NCBI GenBank assembly: GCA_023250675.1
Contig: JAHFAE010000006.1
Span: 1-36,167, forward strand
Length of the DNA stretch: 36,167 nucleotides
Direction: 5' to 3'
DNA from: Oligoflexia bacterium
GTDB lineage: Bacteria > Bdellovibrionota > Bdellovibrionia > JABDDW01
The notes under the pieces were generated by a model that had not been told where the DNA came from, ran no database searches, and saw nothing but the letters and a program-made list of their open reading frames with translations. Positions 26,100 through 34,127 of the stretch are shown here, one piece after another (within the stretch, counting starts at the first letter, position 1; every line of letters begins with the position of its first letter). The position numbers and the translations under genes are program-made.

Positions 26100-28009
26100 A
26101 GCGAGCCCCTAAATCACTGAGAAGTATTCTCACGTTGTGGTTTCTTGCATTCACTATTATTCCGCTCGCCTTTGTTACAGGTTACAGCACCGTACTCTAC
26201 GAAAAATCAATTAATTCAGAACTGCTCAAAAGACTTGAGGGCAACGTCAGAGAAGTCGGTGTTAGCCTGGCTGATCTAGAAAATTATCTTGTCACCAATG
26301 GCAAAATTCACAGCTCTGATCCCACATTGATATATCAGGTTGGTACGAGAAATATTTCTGCCTCACGGCGCATCGTCAATGAGTGGCTTAAAACATATTC
26401 GGCAGCAAGAATGGTTCTGTTTGACCATGAAGGTCGCCTTATTGTTGCGCAAACACGGGGACCTACGGGAGAAATTAAAACGCAGAGTAACCTTGAAACG
26501 GGGGATATTTTTCTCACAGACAAAGTTATAGTCGATATTAACAAAAAGGGTCAGGCCAAAATCCGAGAAGTAGAGCCCAATGTAGGTTTAGATCTCATTG
26601 TCTATACGCGGATCATTCAAAAAGATGGAAGGACGGCCGGTTATTTAGAAGAAGTTATTGAACTAGGAGATAGTTTTGTAAAGAGCCTGAAAAAAAGACT
26701 CAATCTTGAAGCAGTCATTTTTGATGAAAAAGGAATTCCGGCGGCAGCATCCAGTGATGATTTCTTTTTGTACCCAAAAGACTTTTTTCCAGGAAAAATC
26801 GGGACTTCAAATTATGTATTTTTTGACCTCACTAGTCGAGGAGATCCCTTTGGCATGACCATTAGAAAAATCATCGATAACGAAGGTCGTACCTATCTCA
26901 CTCTTGGATTAGCAGCGAGCAAAACGGATAGCCAGCGCGTACTTAAAAAAATAAAAGCGACACTTATTACAATCACACTTTTTATTTTATTATTATTAAT
27001 CCCCACACTTATTTACGTTTCTAATAGAGTTGTAAAGCCCATCTATCAGTTAGTAGAAGCCACCCAGAAAATGGAAGGAGGAAATGTTGATTTAAATCTC
27101 CCCAACAAATCTGAAACTGAATTAGGAATATTGATCGACTCCTTCAATGGCATGACAAAAAGTATTTCTACAACTAAGCGAGAACTTGAATCCAAGATAC
27201 TCGAACTCCAATCAACTCAAACAACTTTGATTCAATCGGCTAAAATGGCGAGCTTAGGCCAACTTGTTGCCGGTGTAGCTCACGAGCTCAATAACCCGAT
27301 CGGTTTTATTCACTCAAATATGGCTCATTTGAGGGACTACGTTGAAAAACTACTAAGAGTTTTGAAGGCTTTAGACAAAGGCCCTGAAGAAGTGGATAGA
27401 ATTAAAAAAGAAGTAGATTACAATTTTATTTTAGAGGATTTGCTTAAGCTCATAACTTCATGTGAAGAGGGTGCCAGAAGAACGCGAGATATAGTTTTAG
27501 GATTGCGTAATTTTTCACGTTTAGACGAGGCTCAGCTAAAACGCGTTGATATACATGAGGGCATTAAAAATACATTGAGACTCTTATCTGGTGAATTAAA
27601 AAATAGAATTAGTGTCTATGAAGAGTATGGATCGTTACCTGAAGTTCGATGTTATGCTAGCCAACTCAATCAAGTTTTTATGAATATTATTACCAACGCT
27701 TCTCAAGCCATAGAAAAGCAAGGTGAAATTTGGATAGCAACGAAAGCTCAAGGTTCATGGATTGAAGTCGTAATAAGGGACAACGGCCCGGGCATTGATC
27801 AAAATTTACTCGATAAGGTTTTCGACCCGTTTTTTACAACTAAGCCGGTAGGAAGGGGAACGGGCCTGGGCCTGAGCATTTCATACGGCATAATCCAAAA
27901 GCATGGTGGTGAAATCAGCGTTAAGAATATGGAGCCGCGCGGCGCTGAGTTTTTAATTCGGCTGCCGGTCGACGGCCCGTCGGACACCAAACCCTCAAAC
28001 CTCAGTTAG
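26096..28009 (+). CDS. Sensor histidine kinase with periplasmic domain and HAMP
   Basis: 637 residues. TM1 is at about 10-32 and TM2 at about 288-308, with a roughly 255-residue outer part resembling a Cache-type sensor (ARMVLFDHEGRLIVAQTRG, then AVIFDEKGIPAAASSDD). HAMP is at about 309-362 (NRVVKPIYQLVEATQKMEGG). A dimerisation helix carries the phospho-acceptor H396 in LVAGVAHELNNPIGF. The ATPase domain shows the N box (FMNIITNASQAI), G1 DNGPGID near 561, FDPFFTTKPVGRGTGLGLSI and the G2 region. All catalytic elements look intact. No response regulator is beside it. The start overlaps the anti-sigma stop (ATGA), so it belongs to the mreB operon. Confidence 0.92.
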   Translation: MKRAPKSLRSILTLWFLAFTIIPLAFVTGYSTVLYEKSINSELLKRLEGNVREVGVSLADLENYLVTNGKIHSSDPTLIYQVGTRNISASRRIVNEWLKTYSAARMVLFDHEGRLIVAQTRGPTGEIKTQSNLETGDIFLTDKVIVDINKKGQAKIREVEPNVGLDLIVYTRIIQKDGRTAGYLEEVIELGDSFVKSLKKRLNLEAVIFDEKGIPAAASSDDFFLYPKDFFPGKIGTSNYVFFDLTSRGDPFGMTIRKIIDNEGRTYLTLGLAASKTDSQRVLKKIKATLITITLFILLLLIPTLIYVSNRVVKPIYQLVEATQKMEGGNVDLNLPNKSETELGILIDSFNGMTKSISTTKRELESKILELQSTQTTLIQSAKMASLGQLVAGVAHELNNPIGFIHSNMAHLRDYVEKLLRVLKALDKGPEEVDRIKKEVDYNFILEDLLKLITSCEEGARRTRDIVLGLRNFSRLDEAQLKRVDIHEGIKNTLRLLSGELKNRISVYEEYGSLPEVRCYASQLNQVFMNIITNASQAIEKQGEIWIATKAQGSWIEVVIRDNGPGIDQNLLDKVFDPFFTTKPVGRGTGLGLSISYGIIQKHGGEISVKNMEPRGAEFLIRLPVDGPSDTKPSNLS

Positions 28010-28048
28010 GTGCATTAGAGCTGGCAAGAGTTCTTGCAATAGCCGCAG

Positions 28049-28438
28049 GTGATGCAAATCACCAATAGCCTTGAAACGGCAAATTTTTTAAGATTAAAGA
28101 TTCAATGTCATGATGTAGAAGAATTTTGGGCCATCGCCCTTAATCCCTATTGTACTATTATACATTGTTCTATGCTATTTAGGGGTACTGTCGATTCTTG
28201 TCTTGTTCACCCCAGAGATATTTTTCGATTTGGTATAATCTTTAACGCTTCTTCTATTATAGTTGTTCATAATCATCCATCTGGTAACTGTTTTCCCAGT
28301 GACGCCGATATTAAGATGAGTTCGAAAATAAAAGAGGCTGGGCTTTTACTCCAAATACCTCTTACCGATCATGTGATTATTACGGCAAGAACCCACTACA
28401 GTTTTGCAGATAGCTATTGGAAGCGAACATTAAAATGA
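28049..28438 (+). CDS. Short RadC-like JAB/MPN+ domain protein
   Basis: 129 residues (GTG 28049 or ATG 28052). A JAMM metal site is complete: HNHPSGNCFPSDAD gives H74-x-H76-x7-S84-x2-D87, and E25 (EEFWAIALN) provides the upstream Glu. The rest follows the RadC C-terminal domain (RGTVDSCLVHPRDIFR, LTDHVIIT). The N-terminal helix-hairpin-helix part of usual RadC (about 220 residues) is absent. Just upstream, in another frame, codons from 28006 read LGALELARVLAIAAG, which resembles the linker before the JAB domain, so it may be what is left of a longer gene. The role of RadC proteins is unsettled; DNA repair is no longer well supported. Confidence 0.75.
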   Translation: MMQITNSLETANFLRLKIQCHDVEEFWAIALNPYCTIIHCSMLFRGTVDSCLVHPRDIFRFGIIFNASSIIVVHNHPSGNCFPSDADIKMSSKIKEAGLLLQIPLTDHVIITARTHYSFADSYWKRTLK

Positions 28439-28464
28439 AGCAAGAACGTCTTAACTCCAAAAAA

Positions 28465-30510
28465 TTAAGGCTGAAGGACAATTTCTTCATTTGCTTTAGG
28501 GAGCGAAATCAAAACTATATTTGATCTCTCATGAATTGGTGAGGTTAGGGGGTTGGCATCTCGGCAATCACCGGCGCAAACAAAGAGCCCAATTGTTTCG
28601 CCGGGCTTGGGTTGATATCCGGCCAAAACCCCCCACCGGCTATCGTAGAACCAATTAGACTGAATTTGGCCACGGTTTGTACCGTCATTTATGTTTTGAA
28701 TTTGAATGCCTCCGCCGTTTTCATGAAGTCCACGCCAGAGTTGAATGGGAGCGCTTCCATACCAAACCCCATTTATTTTTTCTATCATTCCAATAGTGTA
28801 TAATAATGGTCCCATCTCTGGCCTGTCGGGTGTATCCGGCCAGATGAAGGGGCGACCATTATCAAGCTCGATGTGAACTCCCGTATACCTGAGCTCTATT
28901 TTTGTAATGTGAGTTGTAATAGGCCACTGGGCAAAATCTGCAGAAATATTTTTTAAGCTTACTTGGCCAATATCTATTTCTCCTAAAAATCCTCCCGTAT
29001 GTGAGCCTCCGTTGACAGGTGGTGCGTGGGTTGTCCCGCCACTCATAAATCCAGATAGCCACGGTGCTCGAGCTTGCAGATCGTCGTTATATTTTTTTTG
29101 AGTATTGAAATCTAAATTACTCCAGAACTTCCAATATGTATCCGTTTCAAAACGAATTTCTTGCACATCACGCCACCAAGGGTGGGCTCGGTTTAACTGC
29201 GCCACATTCTTGTCCATTCCGTTTGGTTGATTTACTTCGTAACCTACGGCAAAAAAATTAGGATATTTTTGTTGAACCTTTCGAATCCAATCTCCACCAT
29301 TTGTCGGAAACGGCGACGGAGAACAACTGTCTTTTGAAGGCGTAACAGATGATTCGGGCAATTCAAACATTATTAGTGCTTCAGGAAACGTTTCTGCCAA
29401 TACTTTAATACGACAATCGGCTTGGTCAGAATTGTCCCAATCATTCATAACGACACGGCAGAGAGATCGATCTAACCCCGGCGCCACCCCATCGGCAGGA
29501 CTTACCCCGGCACAAATAGGTATGAGTTTATGGGCCCAAAGTTCACGCAATATCGTATTGAGCTTGTCGTCATACACGGAGCAGTCTGCCGCTGAGGTAG
29601 GAAACAAACCATGGTAACCGTTGTCGGCCGTGCAGTGAGTAACTTGAACAGCAAAGTGTGTGTACCCTTGATCAAGAGCCGCTTTATAAATAATTTCTCG
29701 TTGGTCTTTTGGGTATCGCGAAACACTGAGCGACCATACCCACCCCGCCTCAATGCCTCGGGCTACCGCTCCCTGGTCACCAACTCTTCGAATATGTGAA
29801 ACCGGGTCCTCACCGTTTACAAAGTTAGGTTTTACGGCAGGAACCCAAAGCATTAAGTCCCCTTGAAAATCTCTTAGCTGAGAATTGGAGTAAGTCTTTG
29901 GATCAGGGTACGGGGCTGCGATGAGGTGAACCTTGAATTGTTCCCACGGTCCCATGGCGGTAACTCGAGCGTTTACAACCGGTGGATTTTGATCAACGCG
30001 AGCTGAAACAAAATTCTGATCATTAGACGTTTTCAATAAAACATGGGCCCCTTCAGTGAGCGAGCCAATAAGTTGAAATGATTCCCATGAGCCAAAAGTT
30101 CTTCGGTTCGCGTGAATATCGCTTCCGCCACCTAGTTCGGCGCTGAGATAGCGCCCATGACTTGTTCGAATACTTACTGAGCCCCCAGTCAATAATCTAA
30201 GATAGAAGGTTTCCCATTCCCCTGCATTCGCACGATTGGCTAAAACTTCTCCAACGTCGTCACCACCACACTCGGCAACGACAAACTTTCCGTTATTAGC
30301 TTGAAATGTAACGGCGTACTCGTCTAAATCGCGGCCAACGACGGGCCCTGCATTTGAACAACCGGGATTAGGACTTGGTCTAGGAGTCGGTGCCGCAGTG
30401 GGCCCCGGAGTGGGGCGGGGTTTTGGCGGAAATATCCCGTTTGAAAATCCAGATTGTGAAATGAGACAGACAGCAAAAACCGCAAAACCCATCCATTTGT
30501 TTTGGGTCAT
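28465..30510 (-). CDS. Large secreted protein with fascin-like beta-trefoil and putative TIM-barrel
   Basis: 681 residues. Signal peptide at 1-23 (KWMGFAVFAVCLISQSGFS), then a Pro-rich linker at 27-48. Residues about 62-195 hold three or four repeats of the fascin/actin-cross-linking type: NGKFVVAECGGDD, WETFYLRLL, HGRYLSAELGGG, WESFQLIG and WEQFKVHL. Such trefoils bind sugars or actin-like surfaces. From about 205 to 480 a possible TIM-barrel follows (GWVWSLSVSRYPKDQREIIY, LIMFELPES), perhaps a glycoside hydrolase; no catalytic pair can be assigned. The last 180 residues look beta-rich. GGAG lies at a good distance from the ATG. The substrate is unknown. Confidence 0.75.
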   Translation of the reverse strand: MTQNKWMGFAVFAVCLISQSGFSNGIFPPKPRPTPGPTAAPTPRPSPNPGCSNAGPVVGRDLDEYAVTFQANNGKFVVAECGGDDVGEVLANRANAGEWETFYLRLLTGGSVSIRTSHGRYLSAELGGGSDIHANRRTFGSWESFQLIGSLTEGAHVLLKTSNDQNFVSARVDQNPPVVNARVTAMGPWEQFKVHLIAAPYPDPKTYSNSQLRDFQGDLMLWVPAVKPNFVNGEDPVSHIRRVGDQGAVARGIEAGWVWSLSVSRYPKDQREIIYKAALDQGYTHFAVQVTHCTADNGYHGLFPTSAADCSVYDDKLNTILRELWAHKLIPICAGVSPADGVAPGLDRSLCRVVMNDWDNSDQADCRIKVLAETFPEALIMFELPESSVTPSKDSCSPSPFPTNGGDWIRKVQQKYPNFFAVGYEVNQPNGMDKNVAQLNRAHPWWRDVQEIRFETDTYWKFWSNLDFNTQKKYNDDLQARAPWLSGFMSGGTTHAPPVNGGSHTGGFLGEIDIGQVSLKNISADFAQWPITTHITKIELRYTGVHIELDNGRPFIWPDTPDRPEMGPLLYTIGMIEKINGVWYGSAPIQLWRGLHENGGGIQIQNINDGTNRGQIQSNWFYDSRWGVLAGYQPKPGETIGLFVCAGDCRDANPLTSPIHERSNIVLISLPKANEEIVLQP

Positions 30511-30570
30511 TTGGAGCTCCTATTTATTAACCACCTACTTATAAATCTATCTAAAATTTAATCTAATCAG

Positions 30571-30714
30571 TCACTCAAAAATCTGTTTAAAACTAGATCC
30601 CAGTAAGGAGCCTTTATTATAAATGGTGGGACGTTTAAAATTATAAGAATTTATTAAAATAGGACTTAAAGCGAGACGACAGGAGATCATTCGCGGTAGC
30701 CATTGTCCTGTCAT
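30571..30714 (-). other. Possible 47-residue ORF in the 305-base intergenic region
   Basis: The gap 30511-30815 holds a reading frame of 47 codons on the minus strand (MTGQWLPRMISCRLALSPIL at its start) with AAAGGA 4 bases before the ATG. No hydrophobic helix or known motif. It sits just past the hairpin and terminator that follow the exported-protein gene upstream. It could be a small gene or chance. Apart from this frame, the hairpin and the terminator, nothing else is seen in this gap. Confidence 0.15.
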
Positions 30715-30727
30715 ATTATCCTTTGGA

Positions 30728-30751
30728 CTAGAAAACCTCCTTGATTTCTAG
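30728..30751 (-). other. Hairpin with anti-SD/SD-like loop
   Basis: CTAGAAA (30728-30734) and TTTCTAG (30745-30751) form a perfect 7-base stem around a 10-base loop. The minus strand loop reads AAGGAGGT, a perfect Shine-Dalgarno sequence, and the plus strand reads ACCTCCTT, the 16S rRNA 3' end sequence. It lies just past the terminator of the exported-protein gene. Confidence 0.4.
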
Positions 30752-30761
30752 CCATTACGGC

Positions 30762-30790
30762 AAAAAAAAGGAGCGACTTGAAGTCGCCCC
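30762..30790 (-). terminator. Rho-independent terminator of the exported-protein gene
   Basis: On the minus strand a hairpin GCGACT-tca-AGTCGC is followed after TCC by eight T residues (the A run 30762-30769 on the plus strand). It lies 26 bases past the stop of the minus-strand gene ending at 30816. Confidence 0.75.
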
Positions 30791-30815
30791 ATAGAAACTA
30801 ATAATAGATAACCGC

Positions 30816-31526
30816 TTACTTAATACAAGAATTATAACCCATATAATCCATAATACGCTCCAACGAGCCAAGTTTGCTGTAACGATCAACTTGGTGACTG
30901 TTCCAGTAGTTTCGACCCACTAAACGTTCCGTAATCCACTGAACGTGTGAATTGCTTTGATTCAAATAATTAACTTCATTATTGATGGAACCACGAACAG
31001 ATTGGGTTTGAGCACGAACTTGATTCTCGAGTTGATTAGCTTTAGCTTTCACTGTATTAGCTGAATTTTCGCAGGCCTTGGCATAACGCTCCGTATTCCC
31101 AGCTGAATTTAATGCGGCTCTCAAATGAGAAACGACATCTGCTAAACCTGCAGCGTTTAATTTTGCTTCGTATTTATCTAAAGCTCCACGAAGAATATTT
31201 TGAGTGTTTACATTGTTATTGTAAGCCTCTTGAGTATTAGGAACCATTCCTGAATCTAAAGAATTAGAAATTGAATTGCCGATTTGAGCAACTTGGTCGT
31301 TTGAATTTGAAATGGCTCGTAGTTCACGAAGGGAATATTCAATATTTGTACTAATGTCTTGAATACGATCGATATCGCCTTTGATGCTCGAGTTAAAATA
31401 GGTGCCGTACAAAGCTAAACGTTGAGCATCAGAGAAAGCTTGTTGGCAGTTTGAGAAATCTTGGCCAAATGAATTTTGGCTAAGGGCCAATACCATGGGA
31501 ATTGCGATTAAGAGATTTGTGATCAT
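30816..31526 (-). CDS. Secreted helical protein, unknown function
   Basis: 236 residues from ATG 31526: signal peptide MITNLLIAIPMVLALSQNSFG-Q, then a helical, Asn/Ser/Gln-rich protein with three cysteines (NCQQAF, KACENS, NSCIK) and long heptad-like stretches, so probably an elongated coiled coil in the periplasm or outside the cell. A GTG at 31589 has a better ribosome site (GGGAG, 5-base gap) but would put 21 polar residues before the signal peptide, and ATG 31601 has none. I do not recognise the family. It is transcribed on the minus strand and ends with a clear terminator. The gene upstream (32136-31660) is also a small exported protein. Confidence 0.6.
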   Translation of the reverse strand: MITNLLIAIPMVLALSQNSFGQDFSNCQQAFSDAQRLALYGTYFNSSIKGDIDRIQDISTNIEYSLRELRAISNSNDQVAQIGNSISNSLDSGMVPNTQEAYNNNVNTQNILRGALDKYEAKLNAAGLADVVSHLRAALNSAGNTERYAKACENSANTVKAKANQLENQVRAQTQSVRGSINNEVNYLNQSNSHVQWITERLVGRNYWNSHQVDRYSKLGSLERIMDYMGYNSCIK

Positions 31527-31596
31527 AATACGTCCAGTAAATGAACAGGCAAGCCACCCGGGATCAGCGGCTTCCATTACCGGTTTCACGTATACT

Positions 31597-31609
31597 CCCA
31601 TTCAATGGG
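31597..31609. promoter_or_regulatory. Perfect 13-base palindrome near the start of the exported-protein gene
   Basis: CCCATT-c-AATGGG, six pairs around one base, sits about 70 bases before ATG 31526 and includes the GGGAG in front of GTG 31589. It could be an operator or a 5'-leader hairpin that hides the GTG site. Short enough to arise by chance. Confidence 0.25.
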
Positions 31610-31659
31610 GTTAGCAATATGTGAAAAGTATTTTGTAATAAAGATATTTTTTTTTGAAA

Positions 31660-32136
31660 TTATTTTGCATGTCCGTAAATTCGAGATTCTAGTTCTCGGC
31701 TAACTTCTGAAGGCAATCTGACTTTGGCTTTTTTCAATCGCTCGTTCACAACCTTAAAATAAACGTCCCTAACTTGATCGTCATGTTTATTTTTCATGTC
31801 ATTTTGATACTGCAATGTCAAAATGTCACCTTCGGGATCCATCTGACGAAATTGCCGTGATCTTAAATCAGAATTCCAACATCGATCATCGGTTGATGTT
31901 TGATCTACTTGAATCATTGAATTGTTAGTTGAAGGAACTGGAATCTGATGTGAGCTTGAACTCGTTTGAACTGATGAAGGATCTTGGCTTCGAGACTCGG
32001 CTTCGATTATAATTTCGGCCTGTTCTTGATTTATATAGGTTTCTTTGATCGCCTGATTGACCTGAATTTGATGTTCTTCAGCTTGCAGGTTTTCTTGCAA
32101 GAGGCAAAAAAAGCTTATTATAATCCATGAAACCAT
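31660..32136 (-). CDS. Small exported protein, unknown function
   Basis: 158 residues with a short signal-like front (MVSWIIISFFCLLQENLQA). After this it is polar and Gln/Ser-rich, with a low-complexity stretch at about 50-80 (QTSSSSHQIPVPSTNNS) and then a helical part with CWNSDLRSRQFRQMDPEGD and a Lys/Arg-rich end. One further Cys only. No ribosome site at good distance (the nearest purine run is 13 bases before the ATG). It is divergent from the LpoB gene, and the two share a 148-base region with palindromes. Nothing in the sequence reveals a role. Confidence 0.5.
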   Translation of the reverse strand: MVSWIIISFFCLLQENLQAEEHQIQVNQAIKETYINQEQAEIIIEAESRSQDPSSVQTSSSSHQIPVPSTNNSMIQVDQTSTDDRCWNSDLRSRQFRQMDPEGDILTLQYQNDMKNKHDDQVRDVYFKVVNERLKKAKVRLPSEVSRELESRIYGHAK

Positions 32137-32192
32137 AGTGAAATTAACCCCTTCTTACCCTATTTAGTTAGCAAGGGTGATGCCACAAGGCC

Positions 32193-32247
32193 CAATAGAT
32201 TCCTATTGATTTTCAATAGGTTACGCTGGCAATATTGTCCCAATATT
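32193..32247. promoter_or_regulatory. Cluster of CAATAG half-sites and CAATATT direct repeats in a divergent promoter region
   Basis: CAATAG-attc-CTATTG is followed by a perfect 8-base inverted repeat CCTATTGA-ttt-TCAATAGG (32202-32220), so three half-sites are spaced regularly. CAATATT is then repeated directly at 32230-32236 and 32241-32247. The layout fits an operator between the exported-protein gene (minus) and LpoB (plus). No T run follows, so a terminator is unlikely. Confidence 0.35.
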
Positions 32248-32284
32248 TGACATCTGCATAAGAACAAAACAATAAGGAGTCACA

Positions 32285-32875
32285 ATGCTTAAATTAACGA
32301 TTTTGGTGCTTTGCGCCCTCAGTTTGGCCTCTTGCGGGCCCCGTGCTTTTACTAAAGGTGATTACGAAAATCCCGAAACGACGAATCTCTTGAACGACCA
32401 ATTTTCTGAAAGTGACATGCAGCATATGTCTAAAAAGTTGGTAGATAGTTTAGTGGCGTCAAAACCCATTGCAAAAGCTGACAAACCACCCGTTGTCATG
32501 GTGACAAAACTTGAAAATAAAACCGACGAACATATTGATACTCAAAGCATCATGGACATGATCAAAGTTGATCTAGGTAAATCAGGTGCTGTCGCATTCG
32601 TAGATAAAGAAGCCCGTGACGATGTCTCTAAAGAATACGATTATCAAAATTCTGGGATGATGGATCAAGCTACTATTCATTCTAAAGGAAAACAAACCGG
32701 TGCCGATTACATAATTAACGGTCGCTTGGATTCAATCACCCAAGAAGTAGGAAAAGACAAAACTGTTTATTATAAAATTACCCTCTATCTCACAAACTTA
32801 AATACGAACGTTTCTGTTTGGCAAGACCATGATCAAATTCGAAAGGTATTCCAAAAGCGTCGCATAAGTGAATAA
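32285..32875 (+). CDS. LpoB-like penicillin-binding-protein activator (lipoprotein)
   Basis: 196 residues. Lipobox LASC puts the lipidated Cys at residue 17. The mature part has the LpoB/CsgG-type fold marks: PPVVMVTKLENKTDEHIDTQ, SIMDMIKVDLGKSGAVAFVD, GADYIINGRLDSI and YKITLYLTNLNTNVSVWQDH. LpoB reaches from the outer membrane through the periplasm to stimulate PBP1b. AAGGAG lies 7 bases before the ATG. The COG3014-type gene starts 8 bases before its stop, as in other genomes where these two are neighbours. Together with mreB in this window, it points to envelope growth as a local theme, though the genes are 8 kb apart. Confidence 0.85.
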   Translation: MLKLTILVLCALSLASCGPRAFTKGDYENPETTNLLNDQFSESDMQHMSKKLVDSLVASKPIAKADKPPVVMVTKLENKTDEHIDTQSIMDMIKVDLGKSGAVAFVDKEARDDVSKEYDYQNSGMMDQATIHSKGKQTGADYIINGRLDSITQEVGKDKTVYYKITLYLTNLNTNVSVWQDHDQIRKVFQKRRISE

Positions 32876-34118
32876 TTTTAAATTTAGAAAAAGGGTTGCT
32901 GTCGTTTTAGGATCAACCCTTTTTTTTATCAATGCCTGTTCTACGTATCCATTTGAAACGCAAAATGCACAAAACGCTTTTTATTCTGGTGACTATGACA
33001 AGGCCGCCCAACTTTTAGAAAAGAATGCTAAGGAAGATTCTAAAGATCAGCTTTTGTATCTTTATGACCGCGGAATGGCTTTGCACTTAGCCGGTAAATA
33101 CCGCGAAAGTGAAAAAATGTTGTTGGCCGCCGATAAAATGGGCGAAATTAAAGACTACACGAGTATCAGTGCAGAAATCGCGTCAGTGCTCATTAATGAA
33201 AACATTAAACAATACAAAGGGGAAGATTTTGAGAAAGTCATCACTAACGCTTTTTTGGCCATAGACTATGTGCTTGATGGGCAGTTCGAGGATGCCTTGG
33301 TTGAGTGTCGAAGGGTGAATGAAAAATTATACAAATATAAGTTTGAAGCAAAAAGAAATTACGAACAAAACCCCTTTGCACGCTATCTAGCGGCCCTGAT
33401 TTGGGAAGCTTCGGGTAATTTGACAGACGCCTATATCGACTACAAAAAAGCAGAAGAACTCACCCCCGATTTTGCCTACCTAAAGTCAGATTTGATCAGA
33501 TTAGCCAAACGTTTAGATCGACCCGAAGATTTAAAAAAATGGAAAAAGCAATTTGGCGAAGAAGTTGCTGTTCCTACTCCCAAAGAAGAAGCCAAGACGG
33601 GTGAGATTATTTTAATTTACCAGCAGGGTCGAAGTGCTGTTAAAAAACCCCATCCCGAGAACCATAGATTTCCTAAATTTTACGCTCGGTCGAGTCTGAC
33701 ACAAACAGCACGGATCGAAGTAGGTGACGAAAAGAAAAGCGAAGATTCTCAAAAAATTTATAGTGTCTCAGACGTAGCCATTAAAACACTTGATGACGCT
33801 TATGCTGTTCTCGTGGCGAAAGCGGCCGCAAACGTTGCAAGCCGAATGATCATTTCTGATCAAGTGCGCCAGAAAAATGAACTTCTCGGCCTGGCCACCT
33901 GGATTGGTCTTGCTGCTACTGACCAAGCTGATGTTCGCCATTGGTCAACGTTGCCAGAGACTTTACAATTCGCTAGAGTGCGAGTTGCGCCAGGTGTCCA
34001 CGATGTTAAAATAGTAGGGTTGACAAGCGCGGGGCAAACTTCGGGAGAAGAAAAATCCTTTCAAATTAATGTGGCCGCCGGAAAAAAAGTTTTTCTAAAC
34101 TGGCGATCACTCCAATAG
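32868..34118 (+). CDS. COG3014-type TPR lipoprotein
   Basis: 416 residues from GTG 32868, which lies inside the end of the LpoB gene. A signal with lipobox INAC puts the lipidated Cys at residue 24. Residues about 28-230 form TPR-like helix pairs (NAFYSGDYDKAAQLLEKNAK, YLYDRGMALHLAGKYRESEK, RYLAALIWEASGNLTDAYID). The rest is a beta-rich part (EIILIYQQGRSAVKKPHPEN, VRVAPGVHDVKIVGLTSAG). It would act in the periplasm at the outer membrane. Proteins of this group often sit next to lpoB genes and may work with them, but the role is not established. Confidence 0.75.
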   Translation: MNNFKFRKRVAVVLGSTLFFINACSTYPFETQNAQNAFYSGDYDKAAQLLEKNAKEDSKDQLLYLYDRGMALHLAGKYRESEKMLLAADKMGEIKDYTSISAEIASVLINENIKQYKGEDFEKVITNAFLAIDYVLDGQFEDALVECRRVNEKLYKYKFEAKRNYEQNPFARYLAALIWEASGNLTDAYIDYKKAEELTPDFAYLKSDLIRLAKRLDRPEDLKKWKKQFGEEVAVPTPKEEAKTGEIILIYQQGRSAVKKPHPENHRFPKFYARSSLTQTARIEVGDEKKSEDSQKIYSVSDVAIKTLDDAYAVLVAKAAANVASRMIISDQVRQKNELLGLATWIGLAATDQADVRHWSTLPETLQFARVRVAPGVHDVKIVGLTSAGQTSGEEKSFQINVAAGKKVFLNWRSLQ

Positions 34119-34127
34119 CTGAAAAAT

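Noticed and set aside
30693-30712. GEMM/c-di-GMP riboswitch-like words (CGCGGTAGCC) in the gap at 30511-30815
   Set aside because: The paired elements and tetraloop-receptor arrangement of the riboswitch could not be drawn.
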